DNA of 64,000 bases from Pseudoips prasinana. Lineage: Eukaryota > Arthropoda > Insecta > Lepidoptera > Nolidae. The translations under genes and the position numbers were made by a program. The stretch lies in NCBI GenBank assembly GCA_951640165.1, contig OX621245.1, positions 18,716,330 through 18,780,329 of the forward strand. The letters are read 5' to 3'. Positions 22,016-34,275 of this stretch are shown here, piece after piece. Numbering within the stretch: position 1 is the stretch's first letter; every line of letters starts with the position of its first letter. Under the pieces are notes generated by a model. That model searched no databases. It worked only from the letters and a program-made list of their open reading frames with translations, and was not told the DNA's origin.

Positions 22016-23384
22016 AAAAATGTCATTAAGTAACTATAATCTAATCACACTACCGAAATAATTTTATCCTTAACCTGAGAAATAATAAAATTTGAATGTA
22101 CGTTTTAGTATTTTTAATAAAGGAACTATTTTTCATATAGTCTAAAAATATATCTGAATTTAGAGCTCTAAAAAGAATTTATATTTTAAAGTAGAAAATA
22201 AATAAGACAGAGTTATATAAATGCAATATAGCAATCTGGTCTCACTCAATACTTTATCAATAGGTCAATATGTTGCATTTGCCATGTATTGTTGTGTCAT
22301 GTGAGTTGAGGGTTGAAGAACCATATAATGTAGTTAATCATATTTTCTACTAATATGCGTGGGAAACCGCGGCCACAGCCAGTAACAATTTTCATCCTAT
22401 CGATTAAGATATAGAACTTCGGATGTACTTTTCAAAATCAATACTTGTTGATCATGTTTCAACCATGAAAAATTTAGCTCCACATATGTATATTTCAGAG
22501 AATATCTCGAAATCAGGTATAATTTCGAAGAATCACTCAATCAATGAGAATTTATATTTGATTGTTTATCATCAGAAAAAGTAGACAAAATATAAACATT
22601 TAGTCTAATGATTTTCATGTAAATAAAACCCTTAACACAATATAAAATACCAGACATCTTCATATCTCTTATATCTCTAACAAACTCAAATAAACAACGC
22701 TACTTGAAACATAATAAAGAACCTTTGTACAAAATTCAATTTCGTATGAAAATATAATGTTTTCGTTAATACTATTTCATCTATCCTACGGCTTTGAAAA
22801 ATAACAATGGCCACTAATCGTAATTATAAGTTCAATTTTAAAAGCAAAATACCACAATATTTGCAGTTTCATAGAGGCAAGTAATTTTGGACCGAGTATG
22901 AACAAAATGGATATCGTGCGCCCCTAAGGGCGGCTGAGGACGACTGACCCGAGATATTGAACTGGCCAGGCAAAACGAATAGCTGGGATCGACTCAAGCG
23001 GGACCAAGTGGCACTATCCGACTAAATCCGCTTTCCACTGAATTGAACCTTTGAAGTGTTTAATAGAACTACTTATACTGCCTACGTTTATTAACTCAGA
23101 GTTCGCCTTATGAAATTCCAAGATATAAAAGATACAGGCTAACAATTTAATGTTATATTTCATAGAATTATAATACAGGAATACTAGATTAGTAGTTGTA
23201 ATAATAAATAATCTAAGTAGACGTGTTATAATTTAAGATATTTGAATTTATTTTGTACATAATGGAAATATAAGTAAGATAAATGTAACACAGCAAAACC
23301 TAAACTTATTCTTGACAAACACGAATAAGAGACTCACTCAATACATATGACTTGAATATTGTTGTGGGTGTGAGTAGTCGGGAC
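22016..23384. other. AT-rich stretch, nothing recognised
   Basis: Bases about 22920-23040 are GC-richer and might be a decayed LINE fragment, but no motif is clear enough to call. Confidence 0.45.
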
Positions 23385-23480
23385 AGCATAAATAAATAAA
23401 TATTACGGGACAACTAACACCCCGCCATCTGATGCAAATCTTATACTACGGCAACCAGATAACTGATAAAATTAGACCTA
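23385..23480 (-). mobile_element. 3' remnant of a type B SINE
   Basis: It contains acgggacaactaacaccccg, ccatctgatgcaaatcttat and ggcaaccagataactgataa, the inverted 3' part of the SINE family. The head is missing. Confidence 0.55.
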
Positions 23481-24419
23481 GAAGCAACACAAATATAGTG
23501 CACAATACATTACCGTAGGAGAGGGAACGGGTTTGCAACGCGTGAGTGATGCCATGTGTGTCGAATACGGGCATCAGTTGACGCTTACCATCAAATTAAC
23601 CGTATGCTTGTTTTCCTATTTGATCACATAAGAAAACTTTGTTAAATGTACATGAAATTTTATATACTCGTTACGGACATTTTAGACTCAAATGACGTTG
23701 GCCACCTTTACCAACAAGAACAGACTTGACTTGACGAATTAAAGGTTTTTTAAATATAAGAAAGGGACAGAAGGAAAAATATGGGAATAAAAACACCAGA
23801 CAAAAAAAAAATTTTTTTTCTTTAATAATTTTAAATATTTACCAACTATTATTAAATTAGCCGATACAGTTTCTACGGCGACCCTTTCTTTTTTCGTATT
23901 TAAGAGATTTTCTACTTATAAGTATTGTCTATGGATTGAGCTCTAAAAGGTCCCCATACTATCATGTTATACATACTTCGTTTGGTGTCAAAGTATAAGC
24001 TAGAGCTGGCATTTATGATGCAATAAATTATTAATTCCAGAATAAAATTACTAGCTATGGTATGTATGTTACTAATGTAAATATATAAGTGTATGTATGT
24101 AACGCTCTTCTTGCAAAACCCCCGGATAATAGAAAATAAAATATACATAAAATAGTGTAATCTTTTACCGCTCACACAATCTTAGTTGGGTGGGAACTTG
24201 ATATTACCTAAACTAATTAAGTAACGAATTATTCGATTCAATTATCTCCAAGATAAAATAATTACTCGATAAAATGACTTGGGCTATAGTAAGATACTAA
24301 AAGTAACCATTAAAGCAACTGAAGGGATTATTACTGGGTAGAATGAGGTACTTACTAATATCAGGTCGTTGGATAGGGCATGTTAAAGACCTCTAAAGAG
24401 TAATGTTAAATGCAAAATA
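23481..24419. other. AT-rich stretch, nothing recognised
   Basis: Includes an A/T run at about 23803-23822. An 87-codon minus-strand frame at 23912-24175 has no motif. Confidence 0.5.
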
Positions 24420-24660
24420 AGAAAACATGTACTGTGTGGTGACGGCCACAAATATCACCACCCCATCTTATCCAGTGAGAGGCGTAGTAGTCGTCTTGAG
24501 AAAATATTTACCAGAGAAAGGACAGCAACGTCTCTATGAGTATTGATGTCCATGAAACAGTCGCTAATTCGTCTGCTGAGCGTGGCGATTATGGCATATT
24601 CTCTTTGATGATTTGTTGGAGGCCTTCGTCCAGTAGTGGACGTCTGTTTTATGAAATTAT
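24420..24660 (+). repeat. Interspersed repeat, copy 1 of a shared family
   Basis: Blocks such as tatcaccaccccatcttatc, gtctgctgagcgtggcgatt and ggaggccttcgtccagtagt recur in the same order at 30965-31262. The final block looks like the 'GGCCTTTGCCCAGCAGTGG' end of RTE-type LINEs. No coding frame survives. Confidence 0.6.
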
Positions 24661-24667
24661 GAAGTTA

Positions 24668-24885
24668 GGAGTATGGTTGCTTTGCACGCCACAGGTCGTG
24701 GTTTCCCACCCATGACAGATATTTGTGTGCATGAACATGTCTGTTTGACCTGAGTCTGTGTGTTATTATCTAAATAAAGTAGTATATGTAGTATATCAGT
24801 TATCTGATTTCCATAGTACAAGCTCTGCTTAGTTTGGGATCAGATGACCGTGTGTCAATAATGTCCTAAGATATTATTATTGATA
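24668..24885 (+). mobile_element. tRNA-derived SINE, type B
   Basis: It has ggttgctttgcacgccacag, a decayed B box (tggtttcccaccc), 'catgaacatgtctgtttgac', 'agctctgcttagtttgggat' and a (tta)n tail. It is inserted next to the preceding repeat. Confidence 0.8.
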
Positions 24886-25814
24886 TTTAGGTTATCAATA
24901 TTAAAGTTTGAATAAACATTCTAACTGTTTTGTTATCACTTATTGGAACGAAGTTCCTTATCGCGCGTTGTGAAAGGGGGCTAGACGGAAAAAAATATTA
25001 TGAAAAGTTGTAACGACACTTTTTGCAGCTGTGCGGCATGCGCATGTTTCTTTCTCTCTCTCTCTTATAGAAAGCAAGCCAGATATTTTCATTTCTATTT
25101 CGCATTGAACAGTGTGGTGTCGTGACGATTATTTTTGTTGAGTGTATACAGGTTTTTTGTACATAATAAATAATAAGAAATAACTTCGTTCCATCCGGGT
25201 GTCCCTTGACACCTCTCAATATTTTATTGTTATAAAAATTAGGATAGAATTAAGAATAAACGAATTAAGTTATTTATAAAATGTATCAATCATATTTGGT
25301 TACAACAAGTTAAACTGGAAATATGGAATTCTGAGTATCTTATAAGTAAACAATAAATTAATTCATGACGATTTAAACCCAACAACAATGTATTCAAGTC
25401 AGCCAGACAGCAAAACTTCTTAAACTACAACGAACACACTATGATTGATGTAGTTAAATATAATTATACGGTTCATACTGTGAACATCGAAAATATATCA
25501 CAGTTCGTACCAAGTTGGAATTGACCAGTTTCCATCACGTAGAATAATTAAACGCAAACAAACTGCCGTGTCCATGGGCGATCTAGATAGTAAGTTTATT
25601 TTGATATCTGCGGGGCTCCGAAATTGATTTCATTTATTAGATTTATTTAGCCTATCACATTTTGCGAAACTTCGTCATAAAAATACTGTTAAACGAAACT
25701 CATATATATTGGAGCAGTCAATTCTTATTATTTCGTTTCAGGTAACATTAATGTAAAATAATCACCGATATATTACACATACAGGTTTTAGTTTAGACAG
25801 ACTTAGCTAATCAG
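24886..25814. other. AT-rich stretch, nothing recognised
   Basis: Contains a (ct)n tract at about 25050-25066. No gene is supported. Confidence 0.5.
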
Positions 25815-26006
25815 ACTGATATTATAAAGCTGAAAGTTTGTGAGTATGTGACTGTGTGAGTGTATGTTTGTTACTTCTTTATGGCTAAACGGCGGAAGCG
25901 ATTTTAATAAAATTTGGTATAGAGTTAGCTGACAACCTGGATTAACACATAGGCTATAATTAATAAAGTGTTACGCGGGTAAAACTGCGGAGCACAGCTA
26001 GTAACA
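25815..26006 (-). repeat. Interspersed repeat, 'ctagctgtgccc' family, inverted
   Basis: It begins actgatattataaagctgaa and ends gcgggtaaaactgcggagca then cagctagt, the reverse complement of the family's ctagctgtgctccgcagttt start. Confidence 0.7.
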
Positions 26007-27899
26007 TATAAATGGTAATGGCGAAATATGCCCGTTTGGCTTAGTCCACGGGTACCTGGCCTAAGCAAACGCGCATTTTTTTTTTCATAATAATATATTA
26101 TACTTATAGAATATGATATATATTCTGTCCAAGTGTTGTCATGATATACTTTGCTTAGGTCCCGTAAATCCATCTGTTCTGACTTTGCGAGGCAATGTCT
26201 TTTTACTCCTATACATTGGTAATGTAAACAATATCATAATCTCCTTTTTTATATGAATGTCTTGTGATCTACCTATAATATGCAATGTCGGCAATTCTTT
26301 TCATAATATTTTATTGGGCTGAGCATTGATAAGTCAGCGATTAGGGGGGGGGGGGGACTCTTATTTTTACACATAGAAGAACAATATATCTACTGTTTGT
26401 TTAAGATTTTATTCAGAACTGCCCTTGCACTATATTCCTGAAATAGTTTCTAGTAGGATAGCCTAAAGTTCCTATATCCTGTTCCTATATGTAGTTAGTA
26501 TTGATTCCAACATCGATAGTGATCACAAATGTAGGTGCGAGTATCCGTAGGAATTCGCGTAACGAGATGAGTATTTGGCACTTAAGCAACGTTACCATTA
26601 TACCTAACAGCATATTGTCGCCACTTGCTGCCAACCACACAGCTTATTAGATTTTACTCCTTTAGTGCTGACGTTAACGAGACCAGGCTATCTGTACGTA
26701 TAACACTTTTAGTAATGAAAATATAATATTTTAGCAAATATGTTATTCAGCTAATATTCATCATCTTTCTTCTTCTTTATTTTGTTCTTTAACCGATGTA
26801 TACGACCATCGCTAAAACATCGTATTTTTTATTTGTGTTACTATACATTATTTATTTAATTATACAACACGAAATATTATAAAACCAAAAAGACCCTCTC
26901 TGACTGCTTGAAAATGACCGTCATGCTTTTAAAATGCAAATGGACTGTTTCACATTTTCGATATCAAAGAAATATATGCAAAGGTTATTTTGTTATAATT
27001 TTATAAAATTGTACCTACGTAAGTGATCCAGCAACAAATATATCCATGATTTATTTGAATAAGTGTAGATTAATATAATTTAGATAATGATAAATATTAT
27101 TTTATATCAAATATTTAAACCTTGAAGAAATTTGTAGGGACTATATTATTTTGTTACAATGTAGGCGTTAGAATGTTTTTCTGCTGCTCAATTATTTATG
27201 TGAAGGCAGTTATTACGATGTAAAAAACACAACCATCCCCAGATCATTAGGACTACGGAAAAACACAAAATGAGAGAAACCTTTTGGGTGTAACGTTACG
27301 GTGAACAAATGCTTAATTTGTGATTCAGGTACAGCTTTCTATGGCATTCTAAGTGTTAATGTTGTACTTTTTACGATCATTTTTGATAAGGAGTTTCACT
27401 GTTTTGTTTAAATGACTATTTAATGCATATATTCGCCTGAAACTCGCCGAACGCTCATTTAGAAAAAGCTTCCCCACAGAAATATTCAGAATCAAACCGA
27501 GTTTAAAAGCTACGCTATGAATTTTAAACTGAAAACTACATTGGATATGAGCAGAAAGGCGAGCGTTGTGTAAACAGGACGCTGTTTCCGCGAGTAATAT
27601 TTGAAAAAAATGCCTCTGAAAGGATACTGCACCGACACTGGAAATAAAATATTTGCCTGCAAGAATAGTACCTAAAAGTTTAAAAAGTATGTTACAAAGA
27701 ATGTTGAATAACACAACACCTTATCATTGTCATAAAAAGGGTTCAGCTTTTTACAGTATTGCGCATACCTCTTTATCTTACTATTATCCATAATTGAATT
27801 GATTAATTGAGATGGAAAAGACTGATTAGACTGAGATTTTGGTCACAAATACCAATCTCAATGGAAAATCCCATTTGCAGGATATATATTATATGACAC
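26007..27899. other. AT-rich stretch, nothing recognised
   Basis: A run of 13 G lies at 26344-26356. A 121-codon minus-strand frame at 27349-27714 shows no family motif, and its composition matches the background. No splice or promoter evidence was found. Confidence 0.45.
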
Positions 27900-28127
27900 T
27901 CATGTGTGCGAAGAAAGATCAGGAGCTTACATGCTCTCTAAGGCATGGCAAAGTAACACAATAAAGTTTCTACTACGGGCTGTTACTAAGAATTTTCCTT
28001 GTAAAAATCCACATATAACGGAGTCCCGAACTAAAACTCTTGCAGAGGTGTTTGAGTATTGTGATCGAATCCGTGACTTAATTATTTGAGGTTAAATACT
28101 CTACCGCTACACCGACCAGACAGTCAA
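27900..28127 (-). mobile_element. Possible tRNA-derived SINE of a fourth type
   Basis: On the minus strand 'ggtcggtgtagcggtagagt' resembles an A box. About 40 bases on, 'acggattcgatcac' resembles a B box. A 61-codon open frame on the opposite strand is treated as incidental. Only one copy was noticed in the window. Confidence 0.4.
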
Positions 28128-29575
28128 TGTACTATGTAATGGGTATAGCGAAGGGACGAGCCACTGATAAGAAAACCGCCGTAGGCTCGTAGGGCCTCGC
28201 AGACAAAGGACTTAGTTTGTTTTCAACAAAACACAAAAGAGAGCCCTAAATAAGCACAAACAACACATGTAACGTACAAATTACATTGAGCAATTTCAAT
28301 TTATCTTTACAACCGAATCCATTACCTTAATTTCTTTTCTATTGATACTGTGAAAATAGCACTGATTTTATAAAAAAAAAAACATTCTTTCCGCAAAAGG
28401 TATGTATACATTTTATTTATGAAAGATATTTTGCCATCTGTTGAAGCATTCTTTTGTAACCAGAAAAAAGAATCAGTAATATTTAGTTACGTGGGAATGG
28501 GTAAAATGTATATTTTAATTTATCTATGCTAATAAGAATATTCCCACTTCCAATATCAAGTGTCGCAGATTCCAGACGCAATAATTAAAACAATGGCGTC
28601 TGCTGTACTTTGCAATGAACACAGCAGAAGGAAAACTATTATTTTAAAATCGTACCAAGATAATTAATTCAATTTAATTACGCTAACCTATTATACATCT
28701 TAATTGTTTCATAATCTTATGTATTTTACTTATATTTACTGTCTTATCAAAACAATCAACACAGTCTATTTCTTACTTGTCTTTATCCAATTATATTGGA
28801 GCTACAGCTCCATGGCCAACCCATTGCAGTTGGCAACCAAAAATACTCATGGCTATGGCCATCATCGCAACCCATACGGGTTTAGTAACTAAGATGGATA
28901 GATAAGGCGTCATATTCTATTTTGCTCCTTTATTTTTATTAATTTAAATGAACCTGAAGTCTGGTTTTATAATCTATGACAATTTCAACAAATGGCTTAA
29001 CTTGCTAACCAACACACAGACGGTAGTTCATCAACCAAATAGAGGTTGAAACAAATATATTTTTTGTACACAAAGATGGTTTAGTGCTGGAACCGAAACC
29101 ACTACCATGGGGACGCAAAGGTCATACCTCGAACACTATACCATTCTCTTTGATACCTTCAATGTTTTAGTCATATCTTACAAACCTTTTTAATAGTGTA
29201 GAATCAAATAGTAATATGGGCAACGATACAATAGCGCACATAGCGCATAGCGCGAATAGTTTACATTAAACTTTTAACTTCAGTTTAATGTATTAAAGTT
29301 TATAAATTTGCATAATTGTCATTTGATACTACTACTGGTCAGTCAAGAGTTAAAACCTTGGTTATCGACATTGGCAACATCGGCTGACCGCCGTATCCCG
29401 GTTTGAAACTATAACTCAAAACTAGTCAGCTGACAGCTGTGTCTTTGCTAAACATCCGATATTGTGCTAGAAATCAAACTATAGATCAGAGTTGGGTGGT
29501 CATAGAAGCATCTAGGAATGTAGTTCAGTTAAGTTCTTGAAGTATATGAAACATGATATAAGACAATATATACTA
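28128..29575. other. AT-rich stretch, nothing recognised
   Basis: Short frames here lack motifs. No repeat family was recognised. Confidence 0.5.
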
Positions 29576-29579
29576 CGAT

Positions 29580-30075
29580 GGAGCGTTAGTGCCAACTTTA
29601 ATGTATGGAAGTGAAAGTTGGGTATGGCACAACAAGAATGAAAGTAAAATAATGGAAATGAGAGCTCTGAGAAGTATGTGTGGTGCGACTTTGAGAGACA
29701 GAATTCGAAATACTGATGTAAGAGAGCGTTTTGGTGTGAAAGAGGATGTAGTCACAAAGATTGAAAAAGGAATGCAGAGATGGTTTGGCCATTTAGAAAG
29801 GATGAATGGAAGAAGATTGACCAAAGAAGTATACCTGGCCTGTGTGAATGGAACAACCGGAAGGGGTAGACCTCGTCGAACATTCTCTGATCAAATCGGA
29901 GACGTTCTCAAGAAAGGACAGGTCAGAAGTACCCTAAACCGGCGACCATGTATGAAGAATATAATGACAGTAATCGAGGCAAAAGACGTGTGCAAAGATC
30001 GTGACAAATGGAAATCCGTTGTCTCTACCTACCCCTCTAGGAAACAGGTGTGAGTCTATGTATGTATGTATGTAT
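29580..30075 (+). mobile_element. 5'-truncated RTE-type LINE with (tatg)n tail
   Basis: The fragment contains the last ~154 codons of an RTE LINE ORF, a very short 3' UTR (tgagtc) and a (tatg)n tail at 30056-30075. The same 3' end occurs inverted at 58040-58140. Dead-on-arrival truncation is usual for LINE insertions. Confidence 0.85.
29589..30053 (+). pseudogene. RTE LINE ORF, C-terminal end
   Basis: This 154-codon open frame reads [20 protein letters not shown], then [41 protein letters not shown] and [18 protein letters not shown]. These match the C-terminal region of RTE-clade LINE proteins, after the RT domain. The frame is open throughout, so the insertion looks fairly young, but it lacks endonuclease and RT and cannot function alone. 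Confidence 0.85.
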
Positions 30076-30189
30076 ACTACCTTATAATAATAAGTGTAAG
30101 GAGTCTCCAAACATCAGATGTAGATTATAAAGTATGTTGTCGTAAAAGAGAAAATAATAATATTTTCTACACGGATTCTGAAGTCGAGC

Positions 30190-30280
30190 AAATTATAAAC
30201 AAAATAGTCTGAAGTTTTGTTTGTCCTTACTTGTACCCAGTAGTAACAAACAAAACTTCAGACTATTTTGTTTATAATTT
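30190..30280. repeat. Perfect 35-bp inverted repeat with 21-nt loop
   Basis: Arms 30190-30224 and 30246-30280 are exact reverse complements (inner part gtctgaagttttgtttgt). The spacer is ccttacttgtacccagtagta less its ends. It lies between a LINE tail and a 'ccggccaag' repeat. Confidence 0.9.
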
Positions 30281-30316
30281 ATAATCGGTAACTCAAAAAG
30301 TATGAAGTAAAATAAA

Positions 30317-30926
30317 AACCGGCTAAGTGCGAATCGGACTCTCCCATGAAGGGTTCTGCAGCAGCAAGTATTTCAGTTGATTAAATGAAAGGTAAATTGC
30401 GGTTTACGATTTATGAAGCATTAAAAAAAAACTACTTACTAGATTTCGTTCAAACCAATTTTGGTTGTTAGTTTACATGGTAATGTACATTATGTATTTT
30501 TTTTAAGTTTCACCATTCCCTTATTTTAGAAGTTACAGGGGGGGGGGACTCATTTTTCCACTTTGGAAGTGTCTCTCGCACAAACTATTCAGTTTAGAAA
30601 AAAATGATATTAGGAACCTCAATATCATTTTTGAAGACCTATCCATAGATAGCCCACATGTATGGGTACGATGAAAAAAAAATTTAGAGTTTCAGTTCTA
30701 TGTATGGGGAACCCCTAAAATTATTATTATATTTCTATTTTTGTGTAAAAATTTTAATGCGGTTCACAGAATACATCTACTTACCAAGTTTCAACAGTAC
30801 AGCTCGTATAGTTTCGGAAAAAAATGGCTGTGACATACGGACGGACAGACACACAGGCAGACAGACAGACATGACGAATCTATAAGGGTTCCGTTTTCTG
30901 CCATTTGGCTACGGAACCCTAAAAAT
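30317..30926 (+). repeat. 'ccggccaag' repeat, near full length
   Basis: It runs from aaaccggctaagtgcgaatc to ggctacggaaccctaa with the same internal blocks as 14192-14828, including the G-run, 'gtgtctctcgcacaaactat' and (cagaca)n. About 610 bases. Confidence 0.85.
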
Positions 30927-30929
30927 GCC

Positions 30930-31262
30930 TGTACCATAGAAACGGCAGCGCCATGCGTACAGACAACTGATTTTAAATGTTCCGCCATGCTTACCGGGCT
31001 GTGTACTGATGGTGTCGAATATCAGAATATCATCACCCCATCACAACCCGTGCGGAGCGTAGAAGTTGACCCGAGGGAATATCTACCAGAGGACGGGCAG
31101 CAGCTTTCTTCTGAGTACTATCACCATTTTACTGCGATCGTCAATCCGTCTGCCGAGCGTGGCGATTATGTCATTTCCTAAGATGATTCTTGGGAGAGGC
31201 TTATCGAGCAGAGGCCTTAAGACCGTCAGAATTTCTAGACGGTGTTAATTATTAATTTTAGT
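30930..31262 (+). repeat. Interspersed repeat, copy 2 of a shared family
   Basis: It contains caccccatcacaacccgtgc, ggagcgtagaagttgacccg, gtctgccgagcgtggcgatt and gagcagaggccttaagaccg. These blocks are shared with 24420-24660. Overlapping short open frames reflect GC-rich repeat sequence rather than a gene. Confidence 0.6.
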
Positions 31263-31559
31263 ACGTAAATAAATAAAGTAGTATAAATTGAAATTCATTT
31301 GATATTTTTGATTTAGAAAGTTTGTTAATCTCAATATGATATGAAGCGGCGCTAGTTAAATACAAAACTCTTGCTTCGTTATATTAGTTATCCTTCACGT
31401 CGATTATAACTTACTTACTTTACGTATGGTCAGCGGCTATATTTTTGAGAGCAACCCCGTAGTCGTGAGTTCGATTCCCATAACTTTATAAAACATTCCA
31501 AATTCCCTTAACTTTATACAATTCATTTAAAAGATGTCTGAAAAACTGTTGCTTTTTTT
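31263..31559. other. Short AT-rich stretch with a lone B-box-like motif
   Basis: Bases 31456-31476 (gtcgtgagttcgattcccat) resemble a SINE B box. No clear head or tail is seen around it, so it is probably a SINE scrap. Confidence 0.4.
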
Positions 31560-31735
31560 AAATGGACAACGCTCGCACTAGCGTATTAATCCCTGTGTCG
31601 TGAGGTACTTTACAAACCTGGACTGAACGGTAAGTACATACAGACTCAGAAAAGCCGTTTATGGGTCACACAAATAGTTGTCTAGCATCCTGCGCGGAAC
31701 CCGGGGCACGAAAAGACGAGGCGACTGTTTTAACA
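31560..31735 (-). mobile_element. tRNA-derived SINE, type C, degenerate
   Basis: Reading left to right, the inverted copy shows ggacaacgctcgcactagcg, ctgtgtcgtgaggtacttta, 'gactcagaaaagccg', 'gtcacacaaatagttgtcta', 'gcgcggaacccggggcacga' (decayed B box) and aggcgactgtt. Confidence 0.65.
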
Positions 31736-32364
31736 ATCTGTACGAATATAATAAAGATAAAATGATGAAAATGTCGTAGTCAACTCAGCACTTTCAGTTC
31801 TTGTTTCAATAACTCAGTCATGGAAATTAGGGCTTTAACAACTGCGAGCTCATGAATGTGAAAACTCAATGTAATGTCTCTAAAGGAAAACTACAACAGC
31901 ATAATTGACTCCTAGCATGATCCATCAAATCAACCTTAGCCATCGTTTTAATATTAATTAAGTAATTTAAATTATAAATACCTGTAATTTGGTATTTTTT
32001 TAAATATTTTAAGAAAACGACTAAAACAAGATCCAAATAGATATATTATCTACATTATACTTCAAAACATTATTCGTTTGATCTCGTATGTACGTTTTAA
32101 TTTATTTTAAATATTCATTAAACGTGAGTAAATAAATAAAAGAGATGCTCAAATACAAATAAAAATGTTTTCATCATTCCAAGTAATTTTTATATTGATT
32201 AAAACATCTAAGGGTATTAAATACCTATAACATCATGTACATGATAGCATACCTAATAATTCATGTAAAATATCGTAAACTGAGTTACAATATTTGCTGT
32301 TGAAATTTAAAGCCACTATTCCTATATAATAATAATAAAAAATATTCGCTCACAACTAGAGGTT
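31736..32364. other. AT-rich stretch, nothing recognised
   Basis: No open frame or motif was identified. Confidence 0.5.
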
Positions 32365-32625
32365 TTCACCGGTCCTTAAATGATCGGAGAGGTTAAGCAA
32401 ATAGGCTCGCGGTCAGTCCATAGATGGGTGACCACCAAAGTGGTTTCATTTCTGAGCGTCTACATGCTTCGGGTGCACGTCTACGGTATTCAATGGCTGG
32501 GTCATGCCAGTGTTGATATAAAACAAGCTTCGGCTGACTCAAGTTTACAGTTACCCGCATACCACATGCTTCATCCTCGCTCATCGGTGATGAGGCTGTA
32601 CTTCCCGTGGAATGTTGGAGGTTGA
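32365..32625 (+). mobile_element. 5S rRNA-like SINE
   Basis: The head reads caccggtccttaaatgatcg, gagaggttaagcaaatagg, ctcgcggtcagtccatagat, gggtgacca. These align block by block with the second half of 5S rRNA (gatcaccgaagttaagcaac ... cgcggtcagtacttggatgg ... gtgacc). A GC-rich unrelated body of about 190 bases follows. It shares 'aggctcgcggtcagtccata' with the copy at 15308-15392. Confidence 0.7.
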
Positions 32626-32771
32626 GCATTTTATACTTTAAAAACCTTCAGGAGTGCGAAGTTGCCTTGTTTTTTTTAAATTATTCCCACTTTATTGGGG
32701 AATAAGCGCCCTGTACCCCTTGCATGGCAAGAGTCCTTTTCCATATTATTTTATACTTTTCTAGCGGTTTG

Positions 32772-33533
32772 GTTTTTTAGGGATCCGTAAAAAAACGGAA
32801 CCCTTATAGATTCATCATGTCTGTCCTGTCTGTCTGTCCTGTCTGTCATGTCCTGCGTGCCCTAATGCCTACACGTAACAAGAACTCATGGACGCTACTG
32901 ACAACGCTCAACTCGTAGCTGAATTCTGGGCTGACTTAATTTAGATTGCCATCGACACGCTAAGAAGATGTCTGTCTGTCTGTCTGTCCGTATGTCACAG
33001 CTACATTTTTCCTTAAGTATAAGGACAATACTGTTGAAACTTGGTAAGTAGATGTATTCAGTGCACCGCAATAAGATTTTCCCACAAAAATAGAAAAAAA
33101 AGCAATTAATGGGAGTTCCCCATTCTTAGACCTGAAACTCATTTTTTTTTCATCAAGCCCATACATGTGTGGTATCTATAAATAGTTCTTTAAAAATGAT
33201 AATGAGGTTTCTAATATAATTTTTTTCTAAACCAAATAGTCTGCGCGAGAGACAATTCCAAAGAGGTAAAATGTGTCCTCCCCTCCCTGTAACTTCTAAA
33301 ATAAGAGAATGATAAAACTAAAACAAATTATGATGTACCACCATGCAAATATACCATGCAAACTTCCACCGAAAATTGATTTGAACGAGATCTGGTTAGT
33401 AGTTTTTTAATGCGTCATAAATCGTAAACCTCAATTTCCCTTCCATTCAATCAACTACTACATGAACTTTTATATTGTTACTTGTTGCCACGGAACCCTT
33501 CATAGGCGAGTCGGACTCGCACTTGGCCGGTTT
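32772..33533 (-). repeat. 'ccggccaag' repeat, inverted, interrupted
   Basis: It starts ttagggatccgtaaaaaaac and ends actcgcacttggccggtttt, the reverse complement of the family ends. About 110 bases at 32860-32970 (tgccctaatgcctacacgta ...) are not part of the other copies. They contain 'gctgaattctgggctgactt' and interrupt the (tgtctg)n block. Confidence 0.8.
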
Positions 33534-34044
33534 TTTATTGTTTGTTTCGATTTTATGGTTTTGCAGTATTGTGGTATTTTATTATTTTGTGGTTTTGTTC
33601 GTTACTATTTATTTATGTTTTATTTTGACCAAAAACCATAAATATTTATCAGCCGCAGACACTTAATTTGTATGGTGATGTCTCCTAGGTAAGCTCCCAA
33701 GATATTAAACATTTAAGGTGGGCTTTAAAAAATGCGATTTTGGAATATAGGGATATGTTGGTTTTTTGTAGTGTACCGCGGCTACCACGTTATACCACGT
33801 ACAAACATTATATGGCGATACTGGTCCCTCTACATTGCATCATAGATTTTAGATCTGTCAATAAGTTTTGTAAAAAAAATATATATTTGTAGAACTTATA
33901 ATAATGGGATTTTAATGTTGATTAGATAAGGGATAATGATATCAACTACAAAAGTAAAAATAGTAGGGCAGCTATCAACGCCCGCCTCCAATAATATAGA
34001 GACTGCTCCTGTTATAACGCATATATTAACTCCTCTCTGAAGAC
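33534..34044. other. AT-rich stretch, nothing recognised
   Basis: No gene or repeat was recognised. Confidence 0.5.
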
Positions 34045-34275
34045 AACCTCAGAATTATGATGATATATAGAAGCGACGGCCGCTGGAGAAGAAAGGTTCT
34101 TGAGTGGCGACTACAACACAGAAGAAGCAACATAAGCAGGCCTCCCATAAGGTCGACCGACGATATTTCAAAGGTAGACAATAGGCAAGGCGGTGAATAC
34201 GGGCATCGCAAGACTGACGGAATCGTAAAGATCTTTGGAGGCTTTTCTCAAGCAGATGATGATGATATGGTTGTT
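34045..34275 (+). pseudogene. RTE-type LINE relic with (gat)n tail
   Basis: The frame at 34057-34287 reads RWRRKVLEWRLQHRR then SRPPIRSTDDISKV, matching the C-terminal 'W..KV.EWRP..G.R..GRPP.RW.DD...V' block of RTE proteins. It ends in caagcagatgatgatgata, the usual (gat)n RTE tail. No catalytic part remains. Confidence 0.7.

Noticed and set aside
22900..23040. RTE LINE remnant
   Set aside because: A loosely RTE-like reading exists but needs several frame changes, with no firm motif.
27349..27714. 121-codon minus-strand open frame
   Set aside because: No motif and background-like composition; a chance frame in AT-rich DNA is likely.
32365..32440. Functional 5S rRNA gene
   Set aside because: Only the second half resembles 5S, with many changes, and a foreign body follows.
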